From contig CANLHV010000066.1 in assembly GCA_947490975.1 (NCBI GenBank), positions 1-6,800 of the forward strand: 6,800 nucleotides of DNA, written 5' to 3'. The stretch is from Acidimicrobiaceae bacterium. Lineage in GTDB: Bacteria; Actinomycetota; Acidimicrobiia; Acidimicrobiales; Ilumatobacteraceae. The position numbers and the translations under genes were made by a program. Under the pieces are notes generated by a model. It did no database searches, was not told where the DNA came from, and worked only from the letters and a program-made list of their open reading frames with translations. Positions within the stretch are counted from its first letter, which is position 1. The number at the start of each line of letters is the position of its first letter. Positions 1-5,501 of this stretch are shown in pieces.

Positions 1-875
1 GCATTCAACCGAGCTTTAGACATCATCTCTTCGACAACTGGCCCAAGTTTTGTCGGATCATCAACTGGCTTATGTGTCGGCCCACGGTGCCAACCTTCGG
101 CGATTGCCAACACATCACCGCTGGCCTCAAACACTCGCCCCGTAATGCCAGCCGATTCAGTTGATGCCAACCAAGTCACGATCGGCGCGATCCACTTTGG
201 TGAGCGTTGTTCACGCTCAGCCTCTGTCTCTGGTGCTGGTCCGAGATTTTCTGTCATTCGAGTCAACGCAACTGGCGCGACCGCGTTAACAGTTACGCCG
301 TATCGCGCAAGTTCAAGTGATGCAATTGTTGTGAACGCAGCAATGCCTGCTTTTGCCGCACCGTAATTTGTTTGACCCACATTGCCGTAAATGCCAGACA
401 CAGAAGACGTGTTGATGATTCGTCCGTCAACTGGTTTGCCTGCTTTGCTTTGGTCTCGCCAATAAGCAGCCGCATGTCGCGACGGCGCAAAAGTGCCCTT
501 GAGGTGCACTTTGATTACGGCGTCCCATTCTTCTTCGCTCATATTGGCCAACATTCGGTCGCGCAAGATGCCCGCGTTATTGACCACAGCATGCAAATCG
601 CCAAAAGTTTCTACGGCGGTCTTGATCAAGCGCTCAGCACCATCCCAGGATGAAATATCGTCGCCGTTGGCTATCGCTTTGCCACCCATCGCTTCAATTT
701 CATTGACAACTTGTTGCGCGGGTGATTCGTCGCCACCTTTGCCATCGACGCCTGCGCCGAGATCGTTGACGACAACAAATGCCCCGTGCTTGGCGAGGCT
801 CAAAGCATGCTCGCGACCAATTCCGCGGCCTGAACCAGTGACAATTACTACTCGACCTTCACATAAGCGACTCAT
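1..875 (-). CDS. SDR-family 3-hydroxyacyl-CoA dehydrogenase-like protein (MFE-2 type), C-terminus cut by window edge
   Basis: This minus-strand frame is open from ATG at 875 to the left edge (291 residues plus two bases, no stop seen). It is a Rossmann-fold NAD(P)-dependent dehydrogenase. The nucleotide-binding motif TGSGRGIG is at residues 13-20, NNAG at 99-102, and the catalytic Ser, Tyr and Lys at about S158, Y171 and K175 (YGAAK). NNAGILRDR and SGIYGNVGQTNY closely match, from memory, the dehydrogenase domain of peroxisomal multifunctional enzyme type 2 (HSD17B4), as does VHLKG, where His replaces the usual SDR Asn. The likely reaction is oxidation of 3-hydroxyacyl-CoA to 3-ketoacyl-CoA in the cytoplasm; the substrate range is unknown. 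It is divergent from the flavoprotein gene starting at 901. The ATG is chosen because it precedes the Rossmann strand directly and has a -10-like hexamer 8 bases upstream. A stand-alone enzyme of about 300 residues is expected, but a fused MaoC or SCP2 domain beyond the edge is not excluded. Confidence 0.93.
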   Translation of the reverse strand, partial: MSRLCEGRVVIVTGSGRGIGREHALSLAKHGAFVVVNDLGAGVDGKGGDESPAQQVVNEIEAMGGKAIANGDDISSWDGAERLIKTAVETFGDLHAVVNNAGILRDRMLANMSEEEWDAVIKVHLKGTFAPSRHAAAYWRDQSKAGKPVDGRIINTSSVSGIYGNVGQTNYGAAKAGIAAFTTIASLELARYGVTVNAVAPVALTRMTENLGPAPETEAEREQRSPKWIAPIVTWLASTESAGITGRVFEASGDVLAIAEGWHRGPTHKPVDDPTKLGPVVEEMMSKARLN

Positions 876-883
876 CGCCGAGA

Positions 884-889
884 ACTCTA
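884..889 (-). promoter_or_regulatory. -10-like hexamer TAGAGT for the divergent dehydrogenase gene
   Basis: Read on the minus strand, TAGAGT fits the actinobacterial -10 consensus TANNNT and ends 8 bases before the ATG at 875. That spacing would put transcription start at or next to the start codon, as in leaderless mRNAs. No Shine-Dalgarno is present. No good -35 lies at normal spacing: TTGACC (903-908, minus) is only 13 bases away. It is a prediction from one short motif, supported mainly by position. Confidence 0.45.
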
Positions 890-893
890 GCCT
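888..893 (+). promoter_or_regulatory. -10-like hexamer TAGCCT for the plus-strand three-gene set
   Basis: TAGCCT matches TANNNT and ends 7 bases before the GTG at 901, the geometry of a leaderless start. It shares its first two bases (888-889) with the opposing hexamer of the dehydrogenase promoter, so two polymerases could not occupy both sites at once. No -35 hexamer is recognisable around 865-871. The position helps decide the start codon of the downstream gene. Confidence 0.42.
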
Positions 894-900
894 GAGGCTC

Positions 901-2187
901 GTGGTCAATGCTATTTTGCAACAAAAAGCAACAAGCCACTGCGACGTATTAATAGTCGGCGCAGGTCCGGCGGGCGTTGCTGCGGCACTCACCCTCGTTG
1001 CTAGTGGCAAAGATGTGTTGATCATCGACAAAGCCACTTTTCCGCGCGACAAATGTTGCGGTGACGGTCTGACAACTGGCGCGCTACGAATTCTTGAGAT
1101 GCTCGGCTTTGACCCGAGCACAGTTGCGAATTATCAAATCTGCGACGAAGTTGCGCTTCGCTCACCGTCGGGTCGCGAGATTCAACTAGATCTGCCAAAT
1201 GCACGCGAAAGTAGCGCGGGCCAATTCGCTGCGATTGCCCCACGAATCGAACTCGACAATGCTTTCGTGCAGCACGCGCGAGCAAGTGGTGTTCGGATTG
1301 TCGAAAATTGCGCATTTATCTCAGTTGCGCAACAAAATTCAAATGAAATTATCATCAACACTGATTCGCCAAACGAATTCAAAGAAATCAAAGCCAAATT
1401 TTTGATCGCCGCCGACGGCATGTGGTCACCCGTGCGCAAATCTCTTGGTGTCGCACAAAGCGGATACCTCGGCGAGTGGCACGCGTTTCGCCAATACGTC
1501 AACAACGTCACCGGTCCTGCCAGCAAGCGACTGTTCGTTTGGTTCGAAAAAGACTTGTTGCCGGGTTATGCCTGGTCGTTTCCGTTGCCGAACGGTCGCG
1601 CCAACATCGGGTTTGGCATTTTGCGTGGATCAAAATACACGGTGCAAGAAATGAAAGCGCTTTGGGTAGAACTTCTCACTCGCCCACATATTGCATCGGC
1701 GCTCGGTCAAGACGCGACGCTCGAAGGTCGACACACGGCCTGGCCGATTCCGGCACGCATCACGTCGGCAAAACTTTTTTCAGGTCGCACATTATTTATC
1801 GGCGATGCAGTTTGCGCCGCCGACACGATGACCGGCGAAGGCATCGGTCAGGCTTTGCTTACTGGCGTGCTCGCTGGTGAAGCAATAACGAGTTCATCGC
1901 AATACAACCAACACAAAATCTGCAAATTTTATGCTCGAAAAATCAAGCGCGATTTTTTCGCCGATCACCGAATGAGTTTCGTGCTCGGCAAGATTTTGAA
2001 AAATGCCATACTTACGCGCGGCGTTTTACGTCTCGCAGGCGCCTCAGACTGGACACGGCGCAATTTCGTTCGGTGGATGTTTGAAGACGAACCACGGGCT
2101 GCCGCGCTGACACCGTGGCGTTGGCACCGCAGATTTCTGAAGCGCGACGGTGCGTTCAAAGCAAGTCATTCGCCTAGGACGAACTAA
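901..2187 (+). CDS. Geranylgeranyl reductase family FAD-dependent oxidoreductase
   Basis: The gene encodes 428 residues from GTG at 901. The FAD-binding motif VGAGPAG is at residues 19-25, with the acidic D43 ending the second strand. DKCCGDGLT follows at about 50-58 (the family usually has KPCG). A DG motif (AADG, 170-173) and a GD motif (FIGD, 299-302) leading to DTMTGEGIGQAL complete the FAD fold. PGYAWSFPLPNGRANIGFG is the hallmark segment of geranylgeranyl/menaquinone reductases. The C-terminal tail with FARW-like FVRWMFEDEPRAAALTPWRW looks like actinobacterial members. The family reduces isoprenoid C=C bonds (chlorophyll side chain, archaeal lipids, menaquinone by MenJ), but many members are uncharacterised, so the substrate is unknown; a menaquinone or polyprenyl substrate is one possibility. 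The frame stays open upstream to 493, but that part lies antisense to the dehydrogenase and resembles no protein. GTG 901 sits just before the Rossmann strand and 7 bases after a -10-like hexamer; TTG at 916 is an alternative. It is first in a set with the next two genes. Confidence 0.88.
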   Translation: MVNAILQQKATSHCDVLIVGAGPAGVAAALTLVASGKDVLIIDKATFPRDKCCGDGLTTGALRILEMLGFDPSTVANYQICDEVALRSPSGREIQLDLPNARESSAGQFAAIAPRIELDNAFVQHARASGVRIVENCAFISVAQQNSNEIIINTDSPNEFKEIKAKFLIAADGMWSPVRKSLGVAQSGYLGEWHAFRQYVNNVTGPASKRLFVWFEKDLLPGYAWSFPLPNGRANIGFGILRGSKYTVQEMKALWVELLTRPHIASALGQDATLEGRHTAWPIPARITSAKLFSGRTLFIGDAVCAADTMTGEGIGQALLTGVLAGEAITSSSQYNQHKICKFYARKIKRDFFADHRMSFVLGKILKNAILTRGVLRLAGASDWTRRNFVRWMFEDEPRAAALTPWRWHRRFLKRDGAFKASHSPRTN

Positions 2188-2190
2188 GTT
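2185..2190 (+). promoter_or_regulatory. Possible internal -10-like hexamer TAAGTT before the nitronate monooxygenase gene
   Basis: TAAGTT overlaps the TAA stop of the flavoprotein gene and ends 8 bases before the GTG at 2199, the same geometry as the two hexamers in the divergent gap. There is no Shine-Dalgarno in the 11-base gap (gttagttagcc), so a secondary leaderless transcript is one way translation could start here. TANNNT is short and common; a chance match is quite possible. Confidence 0.22.
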
Positions 2191-2198
2191 AGTTAGCC

Positions 2199-3161
2199 GT
2201 GCGCACACGTATCACCGAACTATTCGAAATCGAACACCCCGTGATGTTGGCGGGCATGGGTGGTGTTTCGTATCACGAACTCGTGGCTGCGGTAAGTGAA
2301 GCCGGGGGCATCGGCACTTTTGGCGCGTCGACAATGCGCGAAGGCGAACTCGCACGTGAAATCAGCGACCTCAAGAAACTTACGAGCAAGCCATTCGGCG
2401 TTGACCTATTAACTGCTTTGCCACAACATTTCGAACAAGGCATTCGCGATGTAATTGATGGCGGTGCGCGAATTTTTGTTGCAGGTCTCGGCGTACCCCG
2501 CGATGCGATTGATTTATTGCACAGTCACAATATTTTGGTTGGTTCGATGTGTGGCAAAGTTCGACACGCAGTCGCCGCGGTTGCCAGTGGTTGCGACTTC
2601 GTTGTCGCTCAAGGCACCGAAGCTGGTGGCCACACGGGTCTCGTTGCAACAATGGCGCTAGTGCCACAGGTCGTCGATGCTGTCTCGGCGCAAGTGCCGG
2701 TTGTCGCTGCTGGTGGGTTGTTCGACGGTCGTGGTCTTGCTGCTTCGCTCGCCCTCGGTGCTGATGCGATTTGGGTCGGCACACGATTTATTGCCACGCC
2801 CGAAGCACGAGCAGTTAACGGATACAAAGAAGCGCTCGTGGCTAGCCGCGAAGACGACACTGTCATCAGCCGCTCATACACGGGCAAGCCATGTCGGGTT
2901 GTTCGCAACGAATGGACCAACCACTACGAACAACATCCACAAGAGATTCAAACGTTTCCGTTGCAGGCAATCGCTTCGACTCAAGCAAATGTGAACCACC
3001 TCGGTCATCCATCTGGCACGCAAGTTGATGCTTCGCGCGAGTTCTACCCTGCTGGTCAAGGCACAGGCTCAATCAACGAAGTCACACCTGCCGGAAAAAT
3101 CGTGGCGCAGATCGTCGAACAAGCAGAGCAAATTTTAAAATCGCTCGGCAATAAAAGATAA
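2199..3161 (+). CDS. Nitronate monooxygenase-like FMN enzyme (2-nitropropane dioxygenase family)
   Basis: This gene encodes 320 residues from GTG. The TIM-barrel FMN enzyme opens with IEHPVMLAGMGGVS (11-24), in the place of the family's P-I-x-x-A-P/G-M-x motif. QGTEAGGHTG (138-147) carries H145 at the position of the catalytic His of class I nitronate monooxygenases. VVAAGGLFDGRG (168-179) and ALGADAIWVGTRFIATPEA (185-203) form the phosphate-binding region for FMN. Known members oxidise alkyl nitronates, including the toxin propionate 3-nitronate, to carbonyl compounds with O2. The closely related FabK enoyl reductases share the fold, so an ene-reductase role cannot be excluded. The conserved His favours the monooxygenase. 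Length is slightly short of the 330-360 of well-studied enzymes but normal for this actinobacterial group. It starts 11 bases after the flavoprotein stop and ends 7 bases before the transporter, so co-transcription is likely. No Shine-Dalgarno is visible. Confidence 0.87.
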   Translation: MRTRITELFEIEHPVMLAGMGGVSYHELVAAVSEAGGIGTFGASTMREGELAREISDLKKLTSKPFGVDLLTALPQHFEQGIRDVIDGGARIFVAGLGVPRDAIDLLHSHNILVGSMCGKVRHAVAAVASGCDFVVAQGTEAGGHTGLVATMALVPQVVDAVSAQVPVVAAGGLFDGRGLAASLALGADAIWVGTRFIATPEARAVNGYKEALVASREDDTVISRSYTGKPCRVVRNEWTNHYEQHPQEIQTFPLQAIASTQANVNHLGHPSGTQVDASREFYPAGQGTGSINEVTPAGKIVAQIVEQAEQILKSLGNKR

Positions 3162-3168
3162 CAACTAA

Positions 3169-4401
3169 ATGTTCAAAGTTTTAAAGACCAACCGTGACTT
3201 GCGCCTGCTATTCATCGCCCAAAATCTTTCGTTTATGGGTGACTGGTTCACCTTCGTCGCGCTTGCAGGCTTGGTTCAAGATCTCACAGGCTCAAAATTT
3301 CTCGTCTCGCTTTTGCTCGTTGCGTTTTCACTGCCGTCATTTTTAGCCTCACCAATCGGCGGGCCGGTTGCCGACCGCTACGACCGTCGCAAAGTTTTAA
3401 TCGTCGTCTCAATTTTGCAAGCGATCGCCGCCGCAAGTTTCTTGTTGATCGGTGACTCACGCATCTGGATTGCATTCGTCGCCCAAGGTTCAATCGCCGC
3501 ACTCGCAGCATTCGTGCGCCCCGCACTCGAAGCCGCGATCCCTAATTTGGCCAAAAACCCCGACGAACTACGTCAAGCAAACGCAATTTTTGGCAGCAGC
3601 TGGGGCGTAATGCTGGCCGCCGGCGCTGGCATCGGCGGTATTTTCTCGCAAGCATTTGGTCGCAACGCGGCATTCATTGCCGATATCGCCACTTTTTTGG
3701 TGGCGACATTTCTGATCGCGCTAGTTACCCGCCCGATGCAAGAGGCTCGCACGAAAATTCAAACCCGACGCATTCGCCCGATTCGCGACATGGGCGAAGC
3801 ACTTCATCTTGCGAAATCTGACCCTGCGATCATGGCGCTGTTGATGTCAAAGATGACTTTTGCCGTTGGTGCCGGCGTCGTCAGCCAACTTGCAGTTTTT
3901 GCAGCCGACTCATTTAATAGCGGCGATGCGGGCCGCGGCTTGATGCTTGGCTTGCGCGGTGTTGGCAGTGCGCTCGGGCCATTGGTTGCCGCACGATTTG
4001 TCAAAAACGATTTGTCTCGCGTGATCTTGGTCTGCGGCGTTGCCGGCCTTGGGTTCGCCGGTGGTTATCTCGCTGCTGCCGTTTCACCCGTTCTGATTGT
4101 TGCGGCAATTTTTATTGGGCTTGCCCACTTAGGTGGTGGTGCTCAATGGACGCTTTCAACTTATGGATTACAAGTGCGTTGCCCCGACGAAATGCGCGGA
4201 CGAGTTTTGGCCGGCGACTTTGCGTTAATCACTCTCTCACTCGGGCTCAGCAGTTTGCTTGCTGGTGTCGTCTCTGAATACATCGGTGCACGCGGCACAA
4301 TCGCAGTGTTTGCAGTAATTGCAATTTGCTCGTCAATTATCTATTTGCTGGCGACGCGAAATGTTCGCGCCAACTTGAAACTAAACGCAACGACTAGCTA
4401 G
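3169..4401 (+). CDS. MFS transporter, EntS/MFS_3-type effluxer
   Basis: The gene encodes 410 residues, rich in hydrophobic helices consistent with about 12 membrane spans in two halves. A charged cytoplasmic linker lies at about residues 188-218 (many Arg and Lys). The MFS motif A, GGPVADRYDRRK, sits at 64-75 between spans 2 and 3. An RGRVLAGDF segment late in the C-half follows LQVRCPDEM, a pattern typical of the enterobactin-exporter-like MFS_3 group. The N-terminus NRDLRLLFIAQNLSFMGDW (8-26) is also typical of that group. The predicted role is proton-driven export of a small molecule across the cytoplasmic membrane; the substrate is unknown. ATG follows the nitronate monooxygenase stop by 7 bases with no Shine-Dalgarno and no -10-like hexamer, so it is probably read from the shared transcript by translational coupling. 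It ends convergently with the luciferase-like gene, 11 bases apart. Confidence 0.9.
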   Translation: MFKVLKTNRDLRLLFIAQNLSFMGDWFTFVALAGLVQDLTGSKFLVSLLLVAFSLPSFLASPIGGPVADRYDRRKVLIVVSILQAIAAASFLLIGDSRIWIAFVAQGSIAALAAFVRPALEAAIPNLAKNPDELRQANAIFGSSWGVMLAAGAGIGGIFSQAFGRNAAFIADIATFLVATFLIALVTRPMQEARTKIQTRRIRPIRDMGEALHLAKSDPAIMALLMSKMTFAVGAGVVSQLAVFAADSFNSGDAGRGLMLGLRGVGSALGPLVAARFVKNDLSRVILVCGVAGLGFAGGYLAAAVSPVLIVAAIFIGLAHLGGGAQWTLSTYGLQVRCPDEMRGRVLAGDFALITLSLGLSSLLAGVVSEYIGARGTIAVFAVIAICSSIIYLLATRNVRANLKLNATTS

Positions 4402-4402
4402 T
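4393..4402. repeat. 10-base perfect palindrome ACTAGCTAGT across the transporter stop codon
   Basis: ACTAGCTAGT equals its own reverse complement and contains the TAG stop (4399-4401). It lies beside the 11-base convergent gap. There is no loop, so it cannot form a good RNA hairpin terminator. A protein-binding role is possible but unsupported; chance is the simplest explanation. Confidence 0.3.
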
Positions 4403-4412
4403 TCGACAAAAA

Positions 4413-5468
4413 TTACGCCTCGTCCAAAATCGAACGAAGAGTTTCAATCTCGCGCACAGGGTCGGGACCAACTGGGTTCACCTGAAGCACAGTCACACCT
4501 GCTTCTTTGAACGCACCAATTCGTTCTTTGATATAACTTCGTGGCCCGACAAGATTTGAAAGCTCTAACCACTCGGCGGGTATCGCTGCGGCGGCTTCTT
4601 TCTTTTTACCGTCAAGATACAGATCTTGAATTTCAACTGCTTCTTTTTCATAGCCATAGTCGCGACACATGTCGTTATAAAAGTTTTTACCTCGGGCACC
4701 CATGCCACCGACATATAACGCGTAACTTGGTCGAGCGAAATCTAAAACCTCATGCTGTTTTGTTGGTGTCAGCGACTCATCAATATGCAACATGCCACCA
4801 GCCGAGACATCAAGTTGTTTCAATCCAGACTGACGCTTCGCGAGACCGGCCTTCAACGACTTACCCCAAACATTTTCGAATTTCTCTGGCAAAAAGAAAA
4901 CCGGCATCCAACCGTCGGCCATCTCTGCAGTCGCCTCAACACTCTTATCTTTAAGCGACGCCCACCAAATCGGTATCTCGCTTCGCACCGGATGATTAAT
5001 AAGTTTTAACGCCTTGCCCAAGCCTGTGCCCTGACCTTCGGGCAACGGTGCTTGCACTGTCTTGCCTTGGTAATTGAGCGGCTGCTCTCGACGCCACACT
5101 TCACGACATACCTCTATATATTCTTTCGTGCGCTGCATCGGCTTTTCGTATGGCACACCATGAAAGCCCTCAATGACTTGCGGACCAGAAGCGCCGAGAC
5201 CTAAAACAAATCGACCGTTGCTGACGTAGTCGCAACCTGCTGCCGTCATTGCGGTTAGCGCAGCAGTTCGCGAAAACACATTGATAATGCCGGTACCGAT
5301 TTGTACACGTTCGGTCACTGCAGCCAAATATCCAATTTGCGAAATCGCGTCATAGCTATAAGCCTCGGCAACCCAAACCATATCGAGGCCAACTTTTTCA
5401 AGCTCGGCTACCCGTTTGGCTGATGTTTGAAAATCAGAAATGTAGTTGATCATCATTGAAAGTTTCAT
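4413..5468 (-). CDS. LLM-class F420-dependent oxidoreductase (luciferase-like)
   Basis: The gene encodes 351 residues from ATG at 5468 to TAA. It is a TIM-barrel bacterial-luciferase-like enzyme. The N-terminal strand MKLSMMINY is followed by GLDMVWVAEAYSYDA (27-41), QIGTGIINVFSRT (56-68) and GRFVLGLGASGPQV (85-98). These segments line the flavin/F420 pocket in the mycobacterial and acidimicrobial F420 group (Rv3520c-like). The F420 assignment comes from family resemblance; FMN use cannot be excluded by eye. The usual role is hydride transfer to or from coenzyme F420 on a substrate that is unknown here; many paralogues sit in lipid or steroid catabolism clusters. It lies 33 bases downstream of the acyl-CoA ligase on the same strand, which suggests an operon and an acyl-CoA or lipid-derived substrate. 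The start is supported by a partial Shine-Dalgarno. A second in-frame ATG at codon 5 is less likely because the first strand would be shortened. No signal peptide is seen, so it should be cytoplasmic. Confidence 0.9.
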   Translation of the reverse strand: MKLSMMINYISDFQTSAKRVAELEKVGLDMVWVAEAYSYDAISQIGYLAAVTERVQIGTGIINVFSRTAALTAMTAAGCDYVSNGRFVLGLGASGPQVIEGFHGVPYEKPMQRTKEYIEVCREVWRREQPLNYQGKTVQAPLPEGQGTGLGKALKLINHPVRSEIPIWWASLKDKSVEATAEMADGWMPVFFLPEKFENVWGKSLKAGLAKRQSGLKQLDVSAGGMLHIDESLTPTKQHEVLDFARPSYALYVGGMGARGKNFYNDMCRDYGYEKEAVEIQDLYLDGKKKEAAAAIPAEWLELSNLVGPRSYIKERIGAFKEAGVTVLQVNPVGPDPVREIETLRSILDEA

Positions 5469-5472
5469 ATAA

Positions 5473-5481
5473 CTACTTTCT
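5473..5481 (-). promoter_or_regulatory. Extended partial ribosome binding site AGAAAGTAG
   Basis: Read on the minus strand, AGAAAGTAG matches 8 of 9 bases of AGAAAGGAG, the sequence complementary to the 16S rRNA tail, and ends 4 bases before the ATG at 5468. The mismatch falls in the GGAG core, so binding is probably moderate. It is the only Shine-Dalgarno-like site at a gene start in the window, and it supports the first ATG. Confidence 0.45.
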
Positions 5482-5484
5482 GCT

Positions 5485-5500
5485 TTTCGCTGTCGCGAAA
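5485..5500 (-). other. Intercistronic hairpin TTTCGC-GACA-GCGAAA
   Basis: A perfect 6-base-pair stem with a 4-base loop begins one base after the ligase stop codon and ends 3 bases before the AGAAAGTAG site. On the minus strand it is followed by AAGCAG rather than a run of T, so it is not a standard intrinsic terminator. It could mark an mRNA processing or decay boundary between ligase and oxidoreductase, or be chance. The stem is short and half A-U. Confidence 0.35.
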
Positions 5501-5501
5501 T

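Noticed and set aside
372..653. Plus-strand open frame of 93 codons within the dehydrogenase region.
   Set aside because: Mirror of the real minus-strand coding sequence with no start signal and no recognisable protein motif.
887..890. CTAG tetramers appearing at several gene boundaries (887, 2174, 4394, 5502) as a possible shared signal.
   Set aside because: CTAG also occurs inside coding regions here, and several boundary copies simply include TAG or TAA-type stops.
493..900. In-frame upstream extension of the flavoprotein frame (136 extra codons), which would give a 564-residue protein.
   Set aside because: It lies antisense to the well-supported dehydrogenase gene, has a low-complexity Ser/Pro/Thr-rich translation, and no family member has such an N-terminal part. 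The Rossmann motif begins right after GTG 901.
903..908. TTGACC on the minus strand as a -35 box for the dehydrogenase promoter.
   Set aside because: Only 13 bases from the -10-like hexamer, too close for a normal 16-18 base spacer.
1422..1880. Plus-strand open frame of 152 codons overlapping the flavoprotein.
   Set aside because: Arg/Ser/His-rich shadow translation in another frame of a gene with clear motifs; no independent support.
2380..2784. Minus-strand open frame of 134 codons opposite the nitronate monooxygenase.
   Set aside because: Gln/Arg/His-rich antisense shadow. The plus-strand frame carries all FMN motifs.
4541..4954. Plus-strand open frame of 137 codons opposite the luciferase-like gene.
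   Set aside because: Antisense shadow without motifs; the minus frame is a complete, typical family member.
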